DNA from: Rhodococcus sp. UNC23MFCrub1.1 | Lineage (GTDB): Bacteria > Actinomycetota > Actinomycetes > Mycobacteriales > Mycobacteriaceae | Length of the DNA: 64,000 nucleotides | NCBI RefSeq assembly: GCF_000686025.1 | Contig: NZ_JMLQ01000002.1 | Location: 310,001-374,000, forward strand | Reading direction: 5' to 3' | Shown here: piece after piece, positions 8,548-17,343 of the stretch | How the letters are laid out: each line of letters begins with the position of its first letter | Numbering within the stretch: the first letter of the stretch is position 1 | Position numbers and translations under genes: made by a program | Notes under the pieces: model-generated | What the model saw: the letters and a program-made list of their open reading frames with translations, nothing else | Database searches by the model: none | Told to the model about the DNA's origin: nothing

Positions 8548-9567
8548 ATGACCGACGGTGGAACGCCGAGCTCGAACGGATCGGCATCGAGTCCCGATGA
8601 GGCGCAGCGATTTTCGCGCGTTCTCCGGGTCGGCGGACTCAAGCCTTCGCTCATGGAGACACTCGAGGCCGGCGGCGCGCTGGTGCTGCCGGACGACGAT
8701 CGCGACGATGTGCTCGGCCGGCACGCCGACGAGATCGTCGCCGTCGTGACGTCCGGCCGTGTCGGCGTCAAGGCGGACCTCATGGACCGCCTGCCCGCGC
8801 TGCGCGCGATCGTCCACTTCGGAGTCGGGTACGACGGCACCGATGCCGAGGAGGCCCGCCGCCGCGGGATCGGTGTCAGCAACACGCCGGACGTCCTCAC
8901 CGACGCCGTCGCCGACACCGCCCTCGGGCTGCTCATCGACACCCTCCGCGGCCTCTCCGCCGCCGACCGCTACGTGCGCGCGGGCGAGTGGACCACCAAG
9001 CCCATGCCGCCGTTGGCGCGGCAGGTCAGCGGATCTCGGGTCGGCATCCTCGGTCTCGGGCGCATCGGCGGCGCCATCGCGCACCGCCTCGAGGCCTTCG
9101 GCTGCACCATCGACTACCACAACCGCAATGTCGTCGAGTCGAGTCCATACCGGTACCACTCGTCTCCGCGGGAACTCGCTGCGGCAGTGGACGTTCTGGT
9201 CGTGGCCGCAGCCGGCGGACCGGAGACGCAGCAGCTCGTCGACAGGGAGACGCTGGACGCACTGGGGCCGGACGGCTTTCTGATCAACGTGGCTCGCGGC
9301 AGCGTCGTGGACGAGGACGCCCTCGTCGAGGCGCTGCAGAGCGGACGGTTGGCCGGCGCCGGGCTCGACGTCTTCGCCCACGAACCCGAGGTGCCGGACG
9401 CGCTTCGCGCCCTCGACACCGTGGTGCTGCTTCCCCACGTCGGAAGTGCCACGGTGCAGACTCGCGCCGCGATGGAAGCACTCACCCTCGAGAACCTGAA
9501 CTCGTTCCTCGCCGACGGCACGCTCGTGACGCCGGTCTTCCAGCCCGATCAGAAGGAGACCCGATGA
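8548..9567 (+). CDS. D-isomer-specific 2-hydroxyacid dehydrogenase (glyoxylate/hydroxypyruvate reductase-like)
   Basis: 339 aa from the ATG at 8548, which has GAAGGAGG 4 bp upstream; the frame extends 93 bp further without support. It has the NAD-binding motif G169-x-G171-x-x-G174 (GLGRIG) and the catalytic set R250 (NVARGS), E279 (AHEPEVP) and H297 (LPHVGS). It interconverts a 2-oxo acid and a D-2-hydroxyacid. It is coupled to the UspA gene (ATGA). With the partial homologue at 1-311 this makes two such enzymes in the island, which suggests reduction of tartronate-semialdehyde, glyoxylate or hydroxypyruvate-like products. Confidence 0.9.
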   Translation: MTDGGTPSSNGSASSPDEAQRFSRVLRVGGLKPSLMETLEAGGALVLPDDDRDDVLGRHADEIVAVVTSGRVGVKADLMDRLPALRAIVHFGVGYDGTDAEEARRRGIGVSNTPDVLTDAVADTALGLLIDTLRGLSAADRYVRAGEWTTKPMPPLARQVSGSRVGILGLGRIGGAIAHRLEAFGCTIDYHNRNVVESSPYRYHSSPRELAAAVDVLVVAAAGGPETQQLVDRETLDALGPDGFLINVARGSVVDEDALVEALQSGRLAGAGLDVFAHEPEVPDALRALDTVVLLPHVGSATVQTRAAMEALTLENLNSFLADGTLVTPVFQPDQKETR

Positions 9568-9950
9568 GCGTCGTCGTGGGATACGCGGACACCGTCGAGG
9601 ATCGCAACGCACTGCCGTTCGCGTTCCGCGAGGCCAAGATGCGCGGTACCGACGTCACCGTCGTGGTCGACGGTGATCGCAGTGCGGTCGACGAGCTGAT
9701 CATGGCTGCCCGCACCGACTCCGGCGCCGACGGCGTGGCGGCGCGGGTGGCGGAGCCGGTACCCGGCCGCTCGCACGCCGACAACCTCGTCGACATGTCC
9801 TACGAGCCGGACGTCGAGCTCCTCGTCATCGGCGTGCGTCGCCGCTCACCCGTCGGAAAGCTGTTGCTCGGCAGCCTGTCTCAGCGTGTCCTGCTCGACG
9901 CACACTGCCCGGTCGTGGCCGTCAAGCCGCCGGTCGAGGTCGCGCACTAA
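9564..9950 (+). CDS. Universal stress protein, UspA family
   Basis: 128 aa, one UspA domain. It begins with the first beta strand (MSVVVGYADT) and has the ATP-binding pattern G-x2-[R]-x9-GS near the C-terminus (GVRRRSPVGKLLLGSLSQRVL), so it is probably of the nucleotide-binding class. The ATG overlaps the dehydrogenase TGA (ATGA). Such pairs are common in actinobacterial catabolic operons, but the role of the Usp partner is unknown. Confidence 0.88.
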   Translation: MSVVVGYADTVEDRNALPFAFREAKMRGTDVTVVVDGDRSAVDELIMAARTDSGADGVAARVAEPVPGRSHADNLVDMSYEPDVELLVIGVRRRSPVGKLLLGSLSQRVLLDAHCPVVAVKPPVEVAH

Positions 9951-9971
9951 TTCGCGGACGCAGCAGCCGCC

Positions 9972-10003
9972 GGCCGTGATCTCACTGCAGTGAGGTCACG
10001 GCC
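9972..10003. terminator. Bidirectional terminator between convergent uspA-like and lysR genes
   Basis: A near-perfect 32-bp palindrome: GGCCGTGA, an unpaired T, CTCACTGCAGTGAG, an unpaired G, TCACGGCC. It lies between two converging genes and overlaps the last codons and stop of the LysR gene (stop at 9982-9984). The symmetry fits a two-way terminator; a protein-binding palindrome is the alternative. Confidence 0.6.
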
Positions 10004-10875
10004 TTCACGTCCGTCAGCACACGGTGCAGGGCGGGGTTGGCGGCGTCGTGACGCCATGCGGCGTTCAGTCGCACGGGTTCCTCGGTGCTGGAACGGATCT
10101 CGCGGAACACGACGCCCTCGGTGTGCATCGTGCGTGCCGAGGCCGGCACCAGTGCGCAGCCCAGGCCGGAGCTGACGAGCATCAACATGGTGTGCACCTG
10201 CGTCACGTACTGCACGTATCGAGGCGTGACCCCGGCGACGGTGAAAGTGCTGATGAGGAGCTCGTGGAAGTAGCGGGCATCCACCGGCGAGTACATGATC
10301 ACGGGTTGATCGTCGAAGTGCGTCACGCTCAGACGCTCCACGTCGAGGAGTTCGTGCCCCTCGGGAAGCGCAGCGACGAGTGCCTCGCGGTGGATGGGCC
10401 GCGTGAGGATTCCCGGTCGCGTGACGGTGGGACGGACCAGACCGAGATCCAGTTCCCCGCTCGCCAGGGCGTCGATCTGAATCGACGACACCATCTCCCG
10501 CAGCACCAGTTCGACGTCCGGGAGAGCCGCGCGCACGTCCGAGAGCAGCCGAGGCAGGACGGCGTGCGCGGACGCCGCGGTGAAGCCGATGACGACGGTG
10601 CCCAGATCACCGGCGGGGACGCGCTTGACGGTCAGTGCGGCGCTCTCGGCCAAGCGGACTATCCGGCGGGCGTCGGGCAGGAACGCCACGCCGGCGGCCG
10701 TGAGGGTCACCGAGCGTGACGTCCGATCGATCAGCTGCACGCCCAGTTCACTCTCGAGCTGTTGGATCTGCCTGCTGAGCGGGGGCTGGGTCATGTGGAG
10801 CCGCTCTGCGGCTCGGCCGAAGTGCAGCTCTTCCGCGACGGCGATGAAGCACGTCAGGCGCGAGAGCGAGAACAT
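9982..10875 (-). CDS. LysR-family transcriptional regulator (probable sugar-acid regulator)
   Basis: 297 aa. The N-terminal winged HTH is at about 1-60 (FGRAAERLHMTQPPLSRQIQQLE), followed by the linker helix and a periplasmic-binding-like effector domain at about 90-290. It sits 33 bp downstream of the second dehydratase gene on the same strand. It is the best candidate for the protein that binds the TGCATCGCTGCA operators upstream of gudD and the ALDH gene. The family is clear; the target sites are inferred from location and motif sharing. Confidence 0.9.
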   Translation of the reverse strand: MFSLSRLTCFIAVAEELHFGRAAERLHMTQPPLSRQIQQLESELGVQLIDRTSRSVTLTAAGVAFLPDARRIVRLAESAALTVKRVPAGDLGTVVIGFTAASAHAVLPRLLSDVRAALPDVELVLREMVSSIQIDALASGELDLGLVRPTVTRPGILTRPIHREALVAALPEGHELLDVERLSVTHFDDQPVIMYSPVDARYFHELLISTFTVAGVTPRYVQYVTQVHTMLMLVSSGLGCALVPASARTMHTEGVVFREIRSSTEEPVRLNAAWRHDAANPALHRVLTDVKAVTSLQ

Positions 10876-10908
10876 CGGCTCAAGATAGCCGACCGTGTGA
10901 ACGGCCGG

Positions 10909-12171
10909 TCACCATCGCGGCAAGGAGTTGACGAAGTCTGGTTCGAGACTCTGCCGGTAGCCGGTGTCGTCACGGTCCCTGATCCCGCAGTCGAGGTATT
11001 GCTGGTGCAGCCTCGCCAGAGCGTCCTCGTCGAGTTCGACGCCCAGCCCCGGTCCCGTGGGTACCGCGACGGCGCCGTTCTCGATGCGCAGAACGCCCGG
11101 GACCACGACGTCCTCGGTCTTCCACGGCCAGTGTGTGTCGCAGGCGTACGTGAGATTCGGCGTGGCGCCGGCGAGGTGCACCATCGCGGCGAGCGAGATG
11201 CCGAGATGGGAGTTCGAGTGCATCGACAGGCCGAGTCCGAAGGTGTCGCAGATGCCGGCGAGCAGCCGTGAGCGTTGCAGTCCACCCCAGTAGTGGTGAT
11301 CGGACAGCACGACCCCGACCGAGTCGCGTCGGACCGACGGCTCGAGCTGATCGAACGCCACGACACACATGTTGGTCGCCAGCGGCATGGCGGCCTTGCG
11401 GGCCACCTCCGACATTCCGTCCAGGCCCGGTGTGGGGTCCTCGAGATACTCGACGACACCGGTCAGGGCCGACGCGACCTCGAGGGACGTGTCGACGGTC
11501 CACGCCGCGTTGGGATCCAGCCGCAGTGGGAGATCGGGAAATGCCTCGCGCAGCGCGTGCATCGCGGCGATCTCCTGCTCGGGTGGGAACACCCCGCCCT
11601 TGAGCTTGATCGCGCCGAAGCCGTACCGGTCGATCATCCGTCGGGCCTGCGCGACGATGCCCTCGGGATCGAGCGCGGCACCCCACTCGTCGTCCGCGGA
11701 GCCGGGGTGCCCGGCCCACTTGTAGAAGAGATAGGCACTGAACGGTACGGCCGTGCGCACCAGGCCACCGAGAATATCGGAGACGGGCCGCCCGAGGATC
11801 TTGCCCTGGATGTCGAGGCACGCCACCTCGAACGGCGAGAACACCCGATCGGTGGTGCTGGCCGTCGTGATCATGCCGGCCACCCCGTCACCACCCGTCA
11901 CCGTCAGGCCACCCAGGCACTCGTCCACGACGGCGCGCAGCGTGTGGAGTGCGAAGACGTCCACCCCGACCATGGCCTCGGCAGCAGCGTTCAGGCGAAC
12001 GAGATGCGCGGTGTCGGCGTAGGTCTCGCCCAGACCCACGGCGCCGTCGTCGGTCCGGATCTGCACGATCGCGCGCAGAGCGAACGGCTGATGGACTCCG
12101 ACGGTGTTGAGCAGCGGCGGGTCGGCGAAGGCGACGGGGGTGACGGTGACGGAGGTGATACGGGCGCTCAC
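10909..12171 (-). CDS. Second enolase-superfamily sugar-acid dehydratase (glucarate/galactarate dehydratase-like)
   Basis: 420 aa. It keeps the mandelate-racemase/glucarate-dehydratase residues: KLKGG with K189 and K191, LDPNAAW with D219 and N221, YLEDP with E244, and SMHSNSH with H318. It is shorter than GudD and lacks the [11 protein letters not shown] tail, so it is a paralogue, not a duplicate. It may act on another aldarate (galactarate, idarate) or be a GudD-related protein. The GTG at 12171 overlaps the aldolase-family gene stop (GTGA), so the two are co-translated and its product likely feeds the same dehydratase step. Confidence 0.85.
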   Translation of the reverse strand: MSARITSVTVTPVAFADPPLLNTVGVHQPFALRAIVQIRTDDGAVGLGETYADTAHLVRLNAAAEAMVGVDVFALHTLRAVVDECLGGLTVTGGDGVAGMITTASTTDRVFSPFEVACLDIQGKILGRPVSDILGGLVRTAVPFSAYLFYKWAGHPGSADDEWGAALDPEGIVAQARRMIDRYGFGAIKLKGGVFPPEQEIAAMHALREAFPDLPLRLDPNAAWTVDTSLEVASALTGVVEYLEDPTPGLDGMSEVARKAAMPLATNMCVVAFDQLEPSVRRDSVGVVLSDHHYWGGLQRSRLLAGICDTFGLGLSMHSNSHLGISLAAMVHLAGATPNLTYACDTHWPWKTEDVVVPGVLRIENGAVAVPTGPGLGVELDEDALARLHQQYLDCGIRDRDDTGYRQSLEPDFVNSLPRW

Positions 12172-13121
12172 GAGTGCACGGCCTCCTTGGTGACCGAGTC
12201 GGCTGCGAGGGAGTCGGCGAGCACGGCGCGGCCGGCCGCGATGATCGCGGTGAGGGCCTCCACGTCCGCGGGGGCGGCGTCGATCAGCGGTGCCCGAACG
12301 GGGCCGGCGGCAACACCTTCGAGGGTGACGCCCGCCTTGATCAGGGAGACGGCGTAGCCGGGTACCGAGTCACGCAGACGCACGAGTGGGTGGAAGAACT
12401 CGCGCAGCAGGGCGTCGGTGAGTGTGACGTCGTCGTTCTCGAGCGAGGTGTAGAACGCCAGGGCCAGCTCCGGGGCGAAGGCGAACGTGGCCGACGAATA
12501 GAGCGTGACGCCGATGGCGCGGTAGGCCTGCTGCGAGACCTCGGCCGTGGGCAGTCCGTTGAAGAACTGGAACGCCTTGCCGGTGGGCGCCAGGGAGTCC
12601 TCGACCGCGCGCACGATACGCGAGACGCGATCCAGATCGCCTGTGCCGTCCTTGAATCCGATGACGGTGGGGAAGTGGGCGACCTCGACGGCGGACGCCT
12701 CGTCGTAGCGCGCGTTGCCGCGGTTGTAGACGATCACCGGCAGGTCGGTGACGGAGGTGACCTCGCGGGTGTACTCGACCAGGCCGGCCTGCGGCATGGT
12801 CACCAGGTAGGGCGGGAGCAGCAGGATGCCGTCGGCACCGTTGTCACGAGCGGATCGGGCGAAGATCTTCGCCTGGGCCACCGAACCACCCGCGCCCGCG
12901 TAGACCGGGACGCGGCCGGCGACGGTACGCACCGCGGTGGCGACGATCTCGCCGAACTCGACGGCCTCGAGAGCGTGGAACTCACCGGTGCCGCAGGCGA
13001 TGAAGACACCGCCGGGGCCCGCGTCGACACCCTTCGCGATGTGCTCGGCGAGAAGTGCGTGGTCCACCTCGCCGGAGTCGGTGAAGGGGGTGACAGGGAA
13101 GAAGAGGACGCCGTCGAGCAT
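12168..13121 (-). CDS. 5-dehydro-4-deoxyglucarate dehydratase (DapA/NAL family)
   Basis: 317 aa. It decarboxylates and dehydrates 5-dehydro-4-deoxy-D-glucarate to 2-oxoglutarate semialdehyde. Class I aldolase-type features are visible: Schiff-base K157 in VIGFKDGTGD, Y132 in IVYNRGN, and the GTGEF motif at 44-48 in place of the GTTGE of DapA, as in KDG dehydratases. The ATG at 13121 has GGAG upstream. It lies between the second dehydratase and the semialdehyde dehydrogenase, matching pathway order. Confidence 0.92.
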   Translation of the reverse strand: MLDGVLFFPVTPFTDSGEVDHALLAEHIAKGVDAGPGGVFIACGTGEFHALEAVEFGEIVATAVRTVAGRVPVYAGAGGSVAQAKIFARSARDNGADGILLLPPYLVTMPQAGLVEYTREVTSVTDLPVIVYNRGNARYDEASAVEVAHFPTVIGFKDGTGDLDRVSRIVRAVEDSLAPTGKAFQFFNGLPTAEVSQQAYRAIGVTLYSSATFAFAPELALAFYTSLENDDVTLTDALLREFFHPLVRLRDSVPGYAVSLIKAGVTLEGVAAGPVRAPLIDAAPADVEALTAIIAAGRAVLADSLAADSVTKEAVHS

Positions 13122-13148
13122 GAGATCTCCTGGTGTACGAGAGGGGGG

Positions 13149-13224
13149 TGGTGCGGGAAGGCCGGAGGCCGGCCGGGGTGGTGCGGGAAGGCCGGAGGCC
13201 GGCCGGTGTGGTGCGGGAGGGTGG
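13149..13224. repeat. Interspersed hairpin repeat, two full 30-bp tandem copies plus a partial one
   Basis: GGGAAGGCCGGAGGCCGGCCGG occurs at 13155-13176 and 13185-13206 within a 30-bp tandem unit, and a truncated third unit (GTGCGGGAGGG) follows near 13211. Each copy can fold GGCCGG-AGG-CCGGCC. It fills most of the 105-bp gap between two genes of one operon, so it may be an mRNA-stability or processing element. The same core occurs at 27.6, 36.7, 39.0 and 53.4 kb. Confidence 0.8.
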
Positions 13225-13226
13225 AA

Positions 13227-14825
13227 TCAGTCGCGGGAGAGTTGGCCGTCGACACGCCGCCAGATGCCGTCGGGGTTGCCGTCGGCGATGGCGCTGGGGA
13301 GCAGCGCGGCGGGAACGTCCTGGTACGCGACAGGGCGCAGGAACCGCTCGATGGCGAGCGAGCCGACCGAAGTCGAGCGTGAGTCGGACGTCGCCGGGTA
13401 AGGGCCGCCGTGGACCATCGCGTGGCCCACCTCGACGCCCGTGGGCCACCCGTCGAAGAGGATGCGTCCGGCCTTCAGCTCGAGGACGCGGAGCAGGCGT
13501 CCGGCGTCGGCGTGATCGGCGGCGTCGGCGTGGATCGTCGCGGTGAGCTGACCTTCGAGAGCGCGGGCCACGGCGGCGACCTGCTCGGCCGAGGTGCAGC
13601 GGACGACGAGCGCGGATGCGCCGAACACTTCGGCCTGCAACACGTCTCGGTCGAGGAACGTCGCGGCGTCGGTGCTGAAGAGTGCCGCGCGGCCGGCGTT
13701 GGGTGCGTCGGTGACGGTGCCGCGGGCGACCTCGTCTGCGGCGGCGCTCAGCGCGTCGACACCCTTGCCGTAGCTGTCGGCGATGTTCGGCGTCAGCATG
13801 GTGGTCGGGGTGCTGGCCGCGACGGCGTCCGCAGCGGCCGCGACGAAGGCGTCGAGTTCCGGTCCGTCCTGCGCGATGACGAGGCCGGGATTGGTGCAGA
13901 ACTGTCCTGAGCCGAGCGTCAGGGAGGCGACGAAGGCGCGGCCCAGATCTGCGGCCCGCGTCTCGAGGGCGTGCGGGAACAGGAACACCGGGTTGATGGA
14001 GCTCATCTCGGCGTACACCGGGATCGGTTCCGGTCGACCGGCTGCGGCGCGTACCAGAGCGGTGCCGCCGGAACGGGATCCGGTGAAGCCGACGGCCTTG
14101 ACGCGCGGGTCGGTGACCAGAGCGGTGCCGATGGTGCGGCCGTCGCCGTAGACGAGCGAGAACACTCCTGCCGGCATGCCGGTCGACGCGGCGGCCTCGG
14201 TGATCGCGCGGCCGACGTACTCGGACGTACCCGGGTGGGCGTCGTGGGCCTTGACGATGACGGGGCATCCGGCGGCGAGTGCCGATGCGGTGTCGCCGCC
14301 GCCGACGGAGAAGGCGAGCGGGAAGTTGCTGGCGCCGAACACGACCACCGGTCCGAGTGAGACCGTGCGCTGGCGGATGTCGGCGCGGGGAAGGGGTGCG
14401 CGATCCGGCTGTGCGGGGTCGATGCGGGCACCGTTCCAGCTGCCCTCGCGGAGCACCGAGGCGAACAGGCGGAGCTGTCCGCTGGTGCGGCCGACCTCAC
14501 CGGTGATCCGACCGACGGGCAGGCCGGACTCGGCCACCGCGCGCTCGATGAGCGTCTCGCCCAGCGCCTCGATGTTGTCGGCGATGGCGTCGAGGAAGTC
14601 GGCGCGCGCCTCGGACGTGGTGGAGCGGTAGGCGTCGAAGGCCTCGTCCGCCGCCGCGCAGGCCGCGTCGACGTCGGCCATCGTGCCGTGCCGGTAGGCG
14701 GGCTCGAGATCCGCGCCGGTGGACGGATCGATGCCGTGGACGGTCGTGCCGGTGCCGGGGACGGTGGACCCGGCGATGATCAGCTCCCCGGTCAGAGGAG
14801 CGGTCGTCGTCACCGTTGCAGTCAT
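13227..14825 (-). CDS. 2,5-dioxovalerate (alpha-ketoglutarate semialdehyde) dehydrogenase
   Basis: 532 aa, aldehyde dehydrogenase superfamily, at the long length typical of the KGSADH type. Catalytic residues: N167 ([11 protein letters not shown]), K192 (IVKAHDAHP), E273 ([10 protein letters not shown]) and C310 ([10 protein letters not shown]). The [10 protein letters not shown] block is characteristic of KGSA dehydrogenases. It oxidises 2-oxoglutarate semialdehyde to 2-oxoglutarate and delivers glucarate carbon to the TCA cycle. The ATG at 14825 is preceded by AGAAGGG. It is first in the operon with the two dehydratases and the LysR gene, behind the shared operator. Confidence 0.92.
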   Translation of the reverse strand: MTATVTTTAPLTGELIIAGSTVPGTGTTVHGIDPSTGADLEPAYRHGTMADVDAACAAADEAFDAYRSTTSEARADFLDAIADNIEALGETLIERAVAESGLPVGRITGEVGRTSGQLRLFASVLREGSWNGARIDPAQPDRAPLPRADIRQRTVSLGPVVVFGASNFPLAFSVGGGDTASALAAGCPVIVKAHDAHPGTSEYVGRAITEAAASTGMPAGVFSLVYGDGRTIGTALVTDPRVKAVGFTGSRSGGTALVRAAAGRPEPIPVYAEMSSINPVFLFPHALETRAADLGRAFVASLTLGSGQFCTNPGLVIAQDGPELDAFVAAAADAVAASTPTTMLTPNIADSYGKGVDALSAAADEVARGTVTDAPNAGRAALFSTDAATFLDRDVLQAEVFGASALVVRCTSAEQVAAVARALEGQLTATIHADAADHADAGRLLRVLELKAGRILFDGWPTGVEVGHAMVHGGPYPATSDSRSTSVGSLAIERFLRPVAYQDVPAALLPSAIADGNPDGIWRRVDGQLSRD

Positions 14826-14867
14826 CAGTGCATCAGCCCTTCTCGCAGTGCGTGGTTGTACAGACGA

Positions 14868-14921
14868 CGCTAAGGCGCGGTGTCATACAAGTCCAAGTCA
14901 AAATTGCACTGCAGCGATGCA
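14868..14921 (-). promoter_or_regulatory. Promoter/operator of the ALDH-led glucarate operon
   Basis: On the minus strand: TGCATCGCTGCA (14910-14921), 13 bp, TTGGAC (14891-14896), 17 bp, TTAGCG (14868-14873), leaving a leader of about 36 nt. The operator, spacing and -35-like hexamer are identical to those before gudD, while the bases between differ. That points to selected regulatory sites, not a duplicated promoter. Confidence 0.65.
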
Positions 14922-15015
14922 CTGTCGGTATCGACAGGGGTGACGCCTCGGTTCCCGCGGGCGTTGTGTGTTCCCGTGGTGGTTGCACGTGCAGCGGCCG
15001 CGGGAACACGGAACG

Positions 15016-15813
15016 TCAGCGGGAGCGCACTCGCACGGCGACCGTGCCCACGAGAACGACGACTGCCGCCGTCGCGGCAGTCCACCCGACGGTGGTGTTC
15101 AGGACCTCGCCGGACAGGCGCCCCTGCGCGACCCACCCGAGTCCCCACGCGAGAGACAGTGCGGGCGCGATCCGTCCGGCGGAGACGGTGGCCAGGAACA
15201 GTCCGACGAGCGCCGCGACGACGAGAACGAGAACGGCCCACAGGGTGGCCGCCGACTCGACGCCCGTCGACGCGAGCCATGCGCTGACGTTCGCGACCGT
15301 CGCGATCGCTACCCACCCGAGGTAGAGGCCCATCGTCCCATCGGTGATCAGCGTGTCGACGGCGGTGGTCCGCGGTGCCGCGATCAGCCGAGCGAACACG
15401 AACGCCAGGCTCGCGAGCAGCGCGACGATCACGACGACGCTCAGCAGTACCTGCCCGAACTGCACCACGGTGATCCACGCGGCATTGAGCAGCATCGTCA
15501 CGGCGATGGGTACGCGGAGTGCTCGTTGCCGCTCGGACCGGCGCTGGGCGGGCAGTGCCTGCCACACCGCGTAGGCGATCAGTCCGAGGTAGATGACCGA
15601 CCAGATGGAGAATGCGGGCCCCGCCGGGGCGACCAGGGTGGCGGTCGCGCTGAGGGCGCCGTCGGCTGCTTCGGCGATCGGTGTGCCGACCACGGCGCCG
15701 GAGCCCAGAAATCCTCCGACCACGGCGATGATCGCGCTGACGACGACCAGGAGAACCTGGCCCGACGATGCGGGCTCGGTGCGCTGCCGAGGTGTGGCCG
15801 TGTCATGGGTCAT
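15016..15813 (-). CDS. TspO/MBR-related integral membrane protein
   Basis: 265 aa with about seven to eight hydrophobic segments. The stretch GPAFSIWSVIYLGLIAYAVWQ, followed by LLNAAWITVVQFGQ, resembles the TspO-like family common in actinobacteria, whose members are longer than true TspO. The function is unknown; TspO relatives bind tetrapyrroles or act in stress adaptation. It is transcribed alone, divergent from the export operon across a structured spacer. The family assignment is from remembered sequence style and is moderate. Confidence 0.6.
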   Translation of the reverse strand: MTHDTATPRQRTEPASSGQVLLVVVSAIIAVVGGFLGSGAVVGTPIAEAADGALSATATLVAPAGPAFSIWSVIYLGLIAYAVWQALPAQRRSERQRALRVPIAVTMLLNAAWITVVQFGQVLLSVVVIVALLASLAFVFARLIAAPRTTAVDTLITDGTMGLYLGWVAIATVANVSAWLASTGVESAATLWAVLVLVVAALVGLFLATVSAGRIAPALSLAWGLGWVAQGRLSGEVLNTTVGWTAATAAVVVLVGTVAVRVRSR

Positions 15814-16175
15814 GGGAGTCCTTCGAGCGAGTGGATGGTGGCCGTGGAGTGCCCGAAACCGCGATCCGAGAAACAGGGTGAAAGATTTGTGTGACCCACC
15901 ATTCCAGTATCGGCATCCGGGATTGGCCGGTATTGCGTACTGGAACCGCTTTTACGCAATGGCGCAGTAATGGCTAATAATGGCTGGCTGGGGCCATTTC
16001 GCCGGGCCTCGCATGGTGTAAATCCCCGGGCGCGAACGGTTTTGAGATACGTCCCAAAGAGCTTCCCGGATCCCCCATCCGCTTTGGGACATGTAACGAA
16101 TGGGTAATCAGCTAGCGAAGCAATGGTTGAACCGCGCCGACCTCCGGCGTGGAGGACACGACGGAAGTGAACCCC
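15814..16175. promoter_or_regulatory. Structured 362-bp leader of the alternate-signal export operon
   Basis: No gene. Three inverted repeats are visible: TTCCAGTA (15902-15909) with TACTGGAA (15938-15945); ATTGCGTA (15932-15939) with TACGCAAT (15953-15960), mutually exclusive with the first; and GTCCCAAAG (16051-16059) with CTTTGGGAC (16082-16090). The GTGTGACC-to-GGGCCATT stretch is locally A/T-rich. The nested arms suggest alternative RNA folds or operator sites for the plus-strand operon. A GGAAG precedes the ATG at 16176. I cannot match it to a riboswitch class I know. Confidence 0.5.
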
Positions 16176-16733
16176 ATGAACAAGACCACGAAGGGTGCCC
16201 TCGCTGCGGGTGCCGCCGGTATCCTCCTGCTCGGTGGCGCGGGAAGCTACGCGCTGTGGAGTGACGCCGAGACCGTCCAGGGCGGCACCATCACGGCGGG
16301 CAACCTGGACATCTCGCCGGTCGCCGCAGGTGTGTGGACCGACGTCTCGCCGGGCCCGGTCAAGACGCCGGGCCCCCTCGACATCACCACGTTCCGGATG
16401 GTTCCGGGCGACGTCCTCCAGTACAAGGCGCAGTACCGAGTACTCGCGGACGGCGAGAATCTTCGTGCGACGATCGCCGCGGATGCTCAGAGCATCCAGC
16501 GCACTGGCGAACTGACCCCGACGAACACCCCGGTGTCGTTGGTCAGCACGTACAACGGCACCCCCCTCGCCAACAACCAGATCACGGAGGCGGACAACAA
16601 CCGCCTCGTCGATGTCACGGTGACCGTCACGTTCGTCGAGACGACGCCGAACCAGGTGGGAACCGAGGACTCGGTGAACCTGTCCGCCTTTCGGATCAAC
16701 CTGCAGCAGGCCGCCCGCACGACTGCTCCCTGA
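16176..16733 (+). CDS. Alternate-signal (SipW-type) exported protein, RER_14450-like
   Basis: 185 aa from the ATG at 16176 (GGAAG upstream). The N-terminus MNKTTKGALAAGAAGILLLGG, then SYALWSD and TITAGNLDI, is the hallmark of actinobacterial proteins cut by SipW-type signal peptidases instead of LepB; the hydrophobic core is followed by the aromatic/LWSD motif. The mature part is a beta-rich domain with no catalytic motif, comparable in organisation to TasA/camelysin-like surface proteins. First gene of the export operon. Confidence 0.8.
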   Translation: MNKTTKGALAAGAAGILLLGGAGSYALWSDAETVQGGTITAGNLDISPVAAGVWTDVSPGPVKTPGPLDITTFRMVPGDVLQYKAQYRVLADGENLRATIAADAQSIQRTGELTPTNTPVSLVSTYNGTPLANNQITEADNNRLVDVTVTVTFVETTPNQVGTEDSVNLSAFRINLQQAARTTAP

Positions 16734-16782
16734 CGCGCCGATCTGCCTGATTCCGAACACCCATCCAGCGAGGTGAACTGAC

Positions 16783-17343
16783 GTGCCGCGGAAAATGTGG
16801 CTCGGGGCGGCGGTCGTGGGGGCCGCCGCCCTGGTGTTCGGCTCGGTGCAGAGCACCGGGGCGCTCTGGCGTGACGACGTGACGGTGGCCGGTGCGACCG
16901 TTCGGACCGGAACGTTGTCACTGGCCGCCGGATCGCCGTCCGGGTCGGACTACGTGTTCAGCGAACTGACCAAGAACCCGGTGGCTCTGAACGAGGCGGT
17001 GCAGGCGCCGCTGGTGATCACCAACACCGGTGACACCCCGCTACGCTTCCGGTTGTCCGCTGCGGGCCCGGCCGTCTCCACGGCGAACGCCGCCGCGACG
17101 GTGTCCCTCGCCGGCGCGGTGCTGTCGTCTGGCGCCACGTGCTCCGCGACCACTCCGATGGGGACGGCCTTCGGAACCTTGTCGACGTCCGCTCCGACCA
17201 CCGCGGTTGCCCCGTTGTGGCAGAGCCTTGCCAAGGGTGCGAGTCAGACCTGGTGTATCAGAACGACTCTCACTCAGGTCACGTCGACCAGCGCGGTGGC
17301 CTACACCCACCGCTTCGCCTTCGCAGTGGAGCAGACACGATGA
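16783..17343 (+). CDS. Second alternate-signal exported protein
   Basis: 186 aa, GTG start at 16783 with GAGGTG upstream. The signal is again SipW-like: a hydrophobic stretch (AAVVGAAALVFGSV), then STGALWRDDVTVAGATVRTGTLSLAAG, the same 'ALW-D … G-L-L' pattern as the first protein. The mature region has NTGDTPLRFRLSAAG, typical of beta-sandwich envelope proteins of this group. It overlaps the signal peptidase start (ATGA), so substrate and peptidase are co-translated. Confidence 0.75.
   Translation: MPRKMWLGAAVVGAAALVFGSVQSTGALWRDDVTVAGATVRTGTLSLAAGSPSGSDYVFSELTKNPVALNEAVQAPLVITNTGDTPLRFRLSAAGPAVSTANAAATVSLAGAVLSSGATCSATTPMGTAFGTLSTSAPTTAVAPLWQSLAKGASQTWCIRTTLTQVTSTSAVAYTHRFAFAVEQTR

Noticed and set aside
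13149..13224. Possible CRISPR array (30-bp repeated units)
   Set aside because: There are only two full units and one partial one, no unique spacers and no cas genes, and the same unit is scattered elsewhere.
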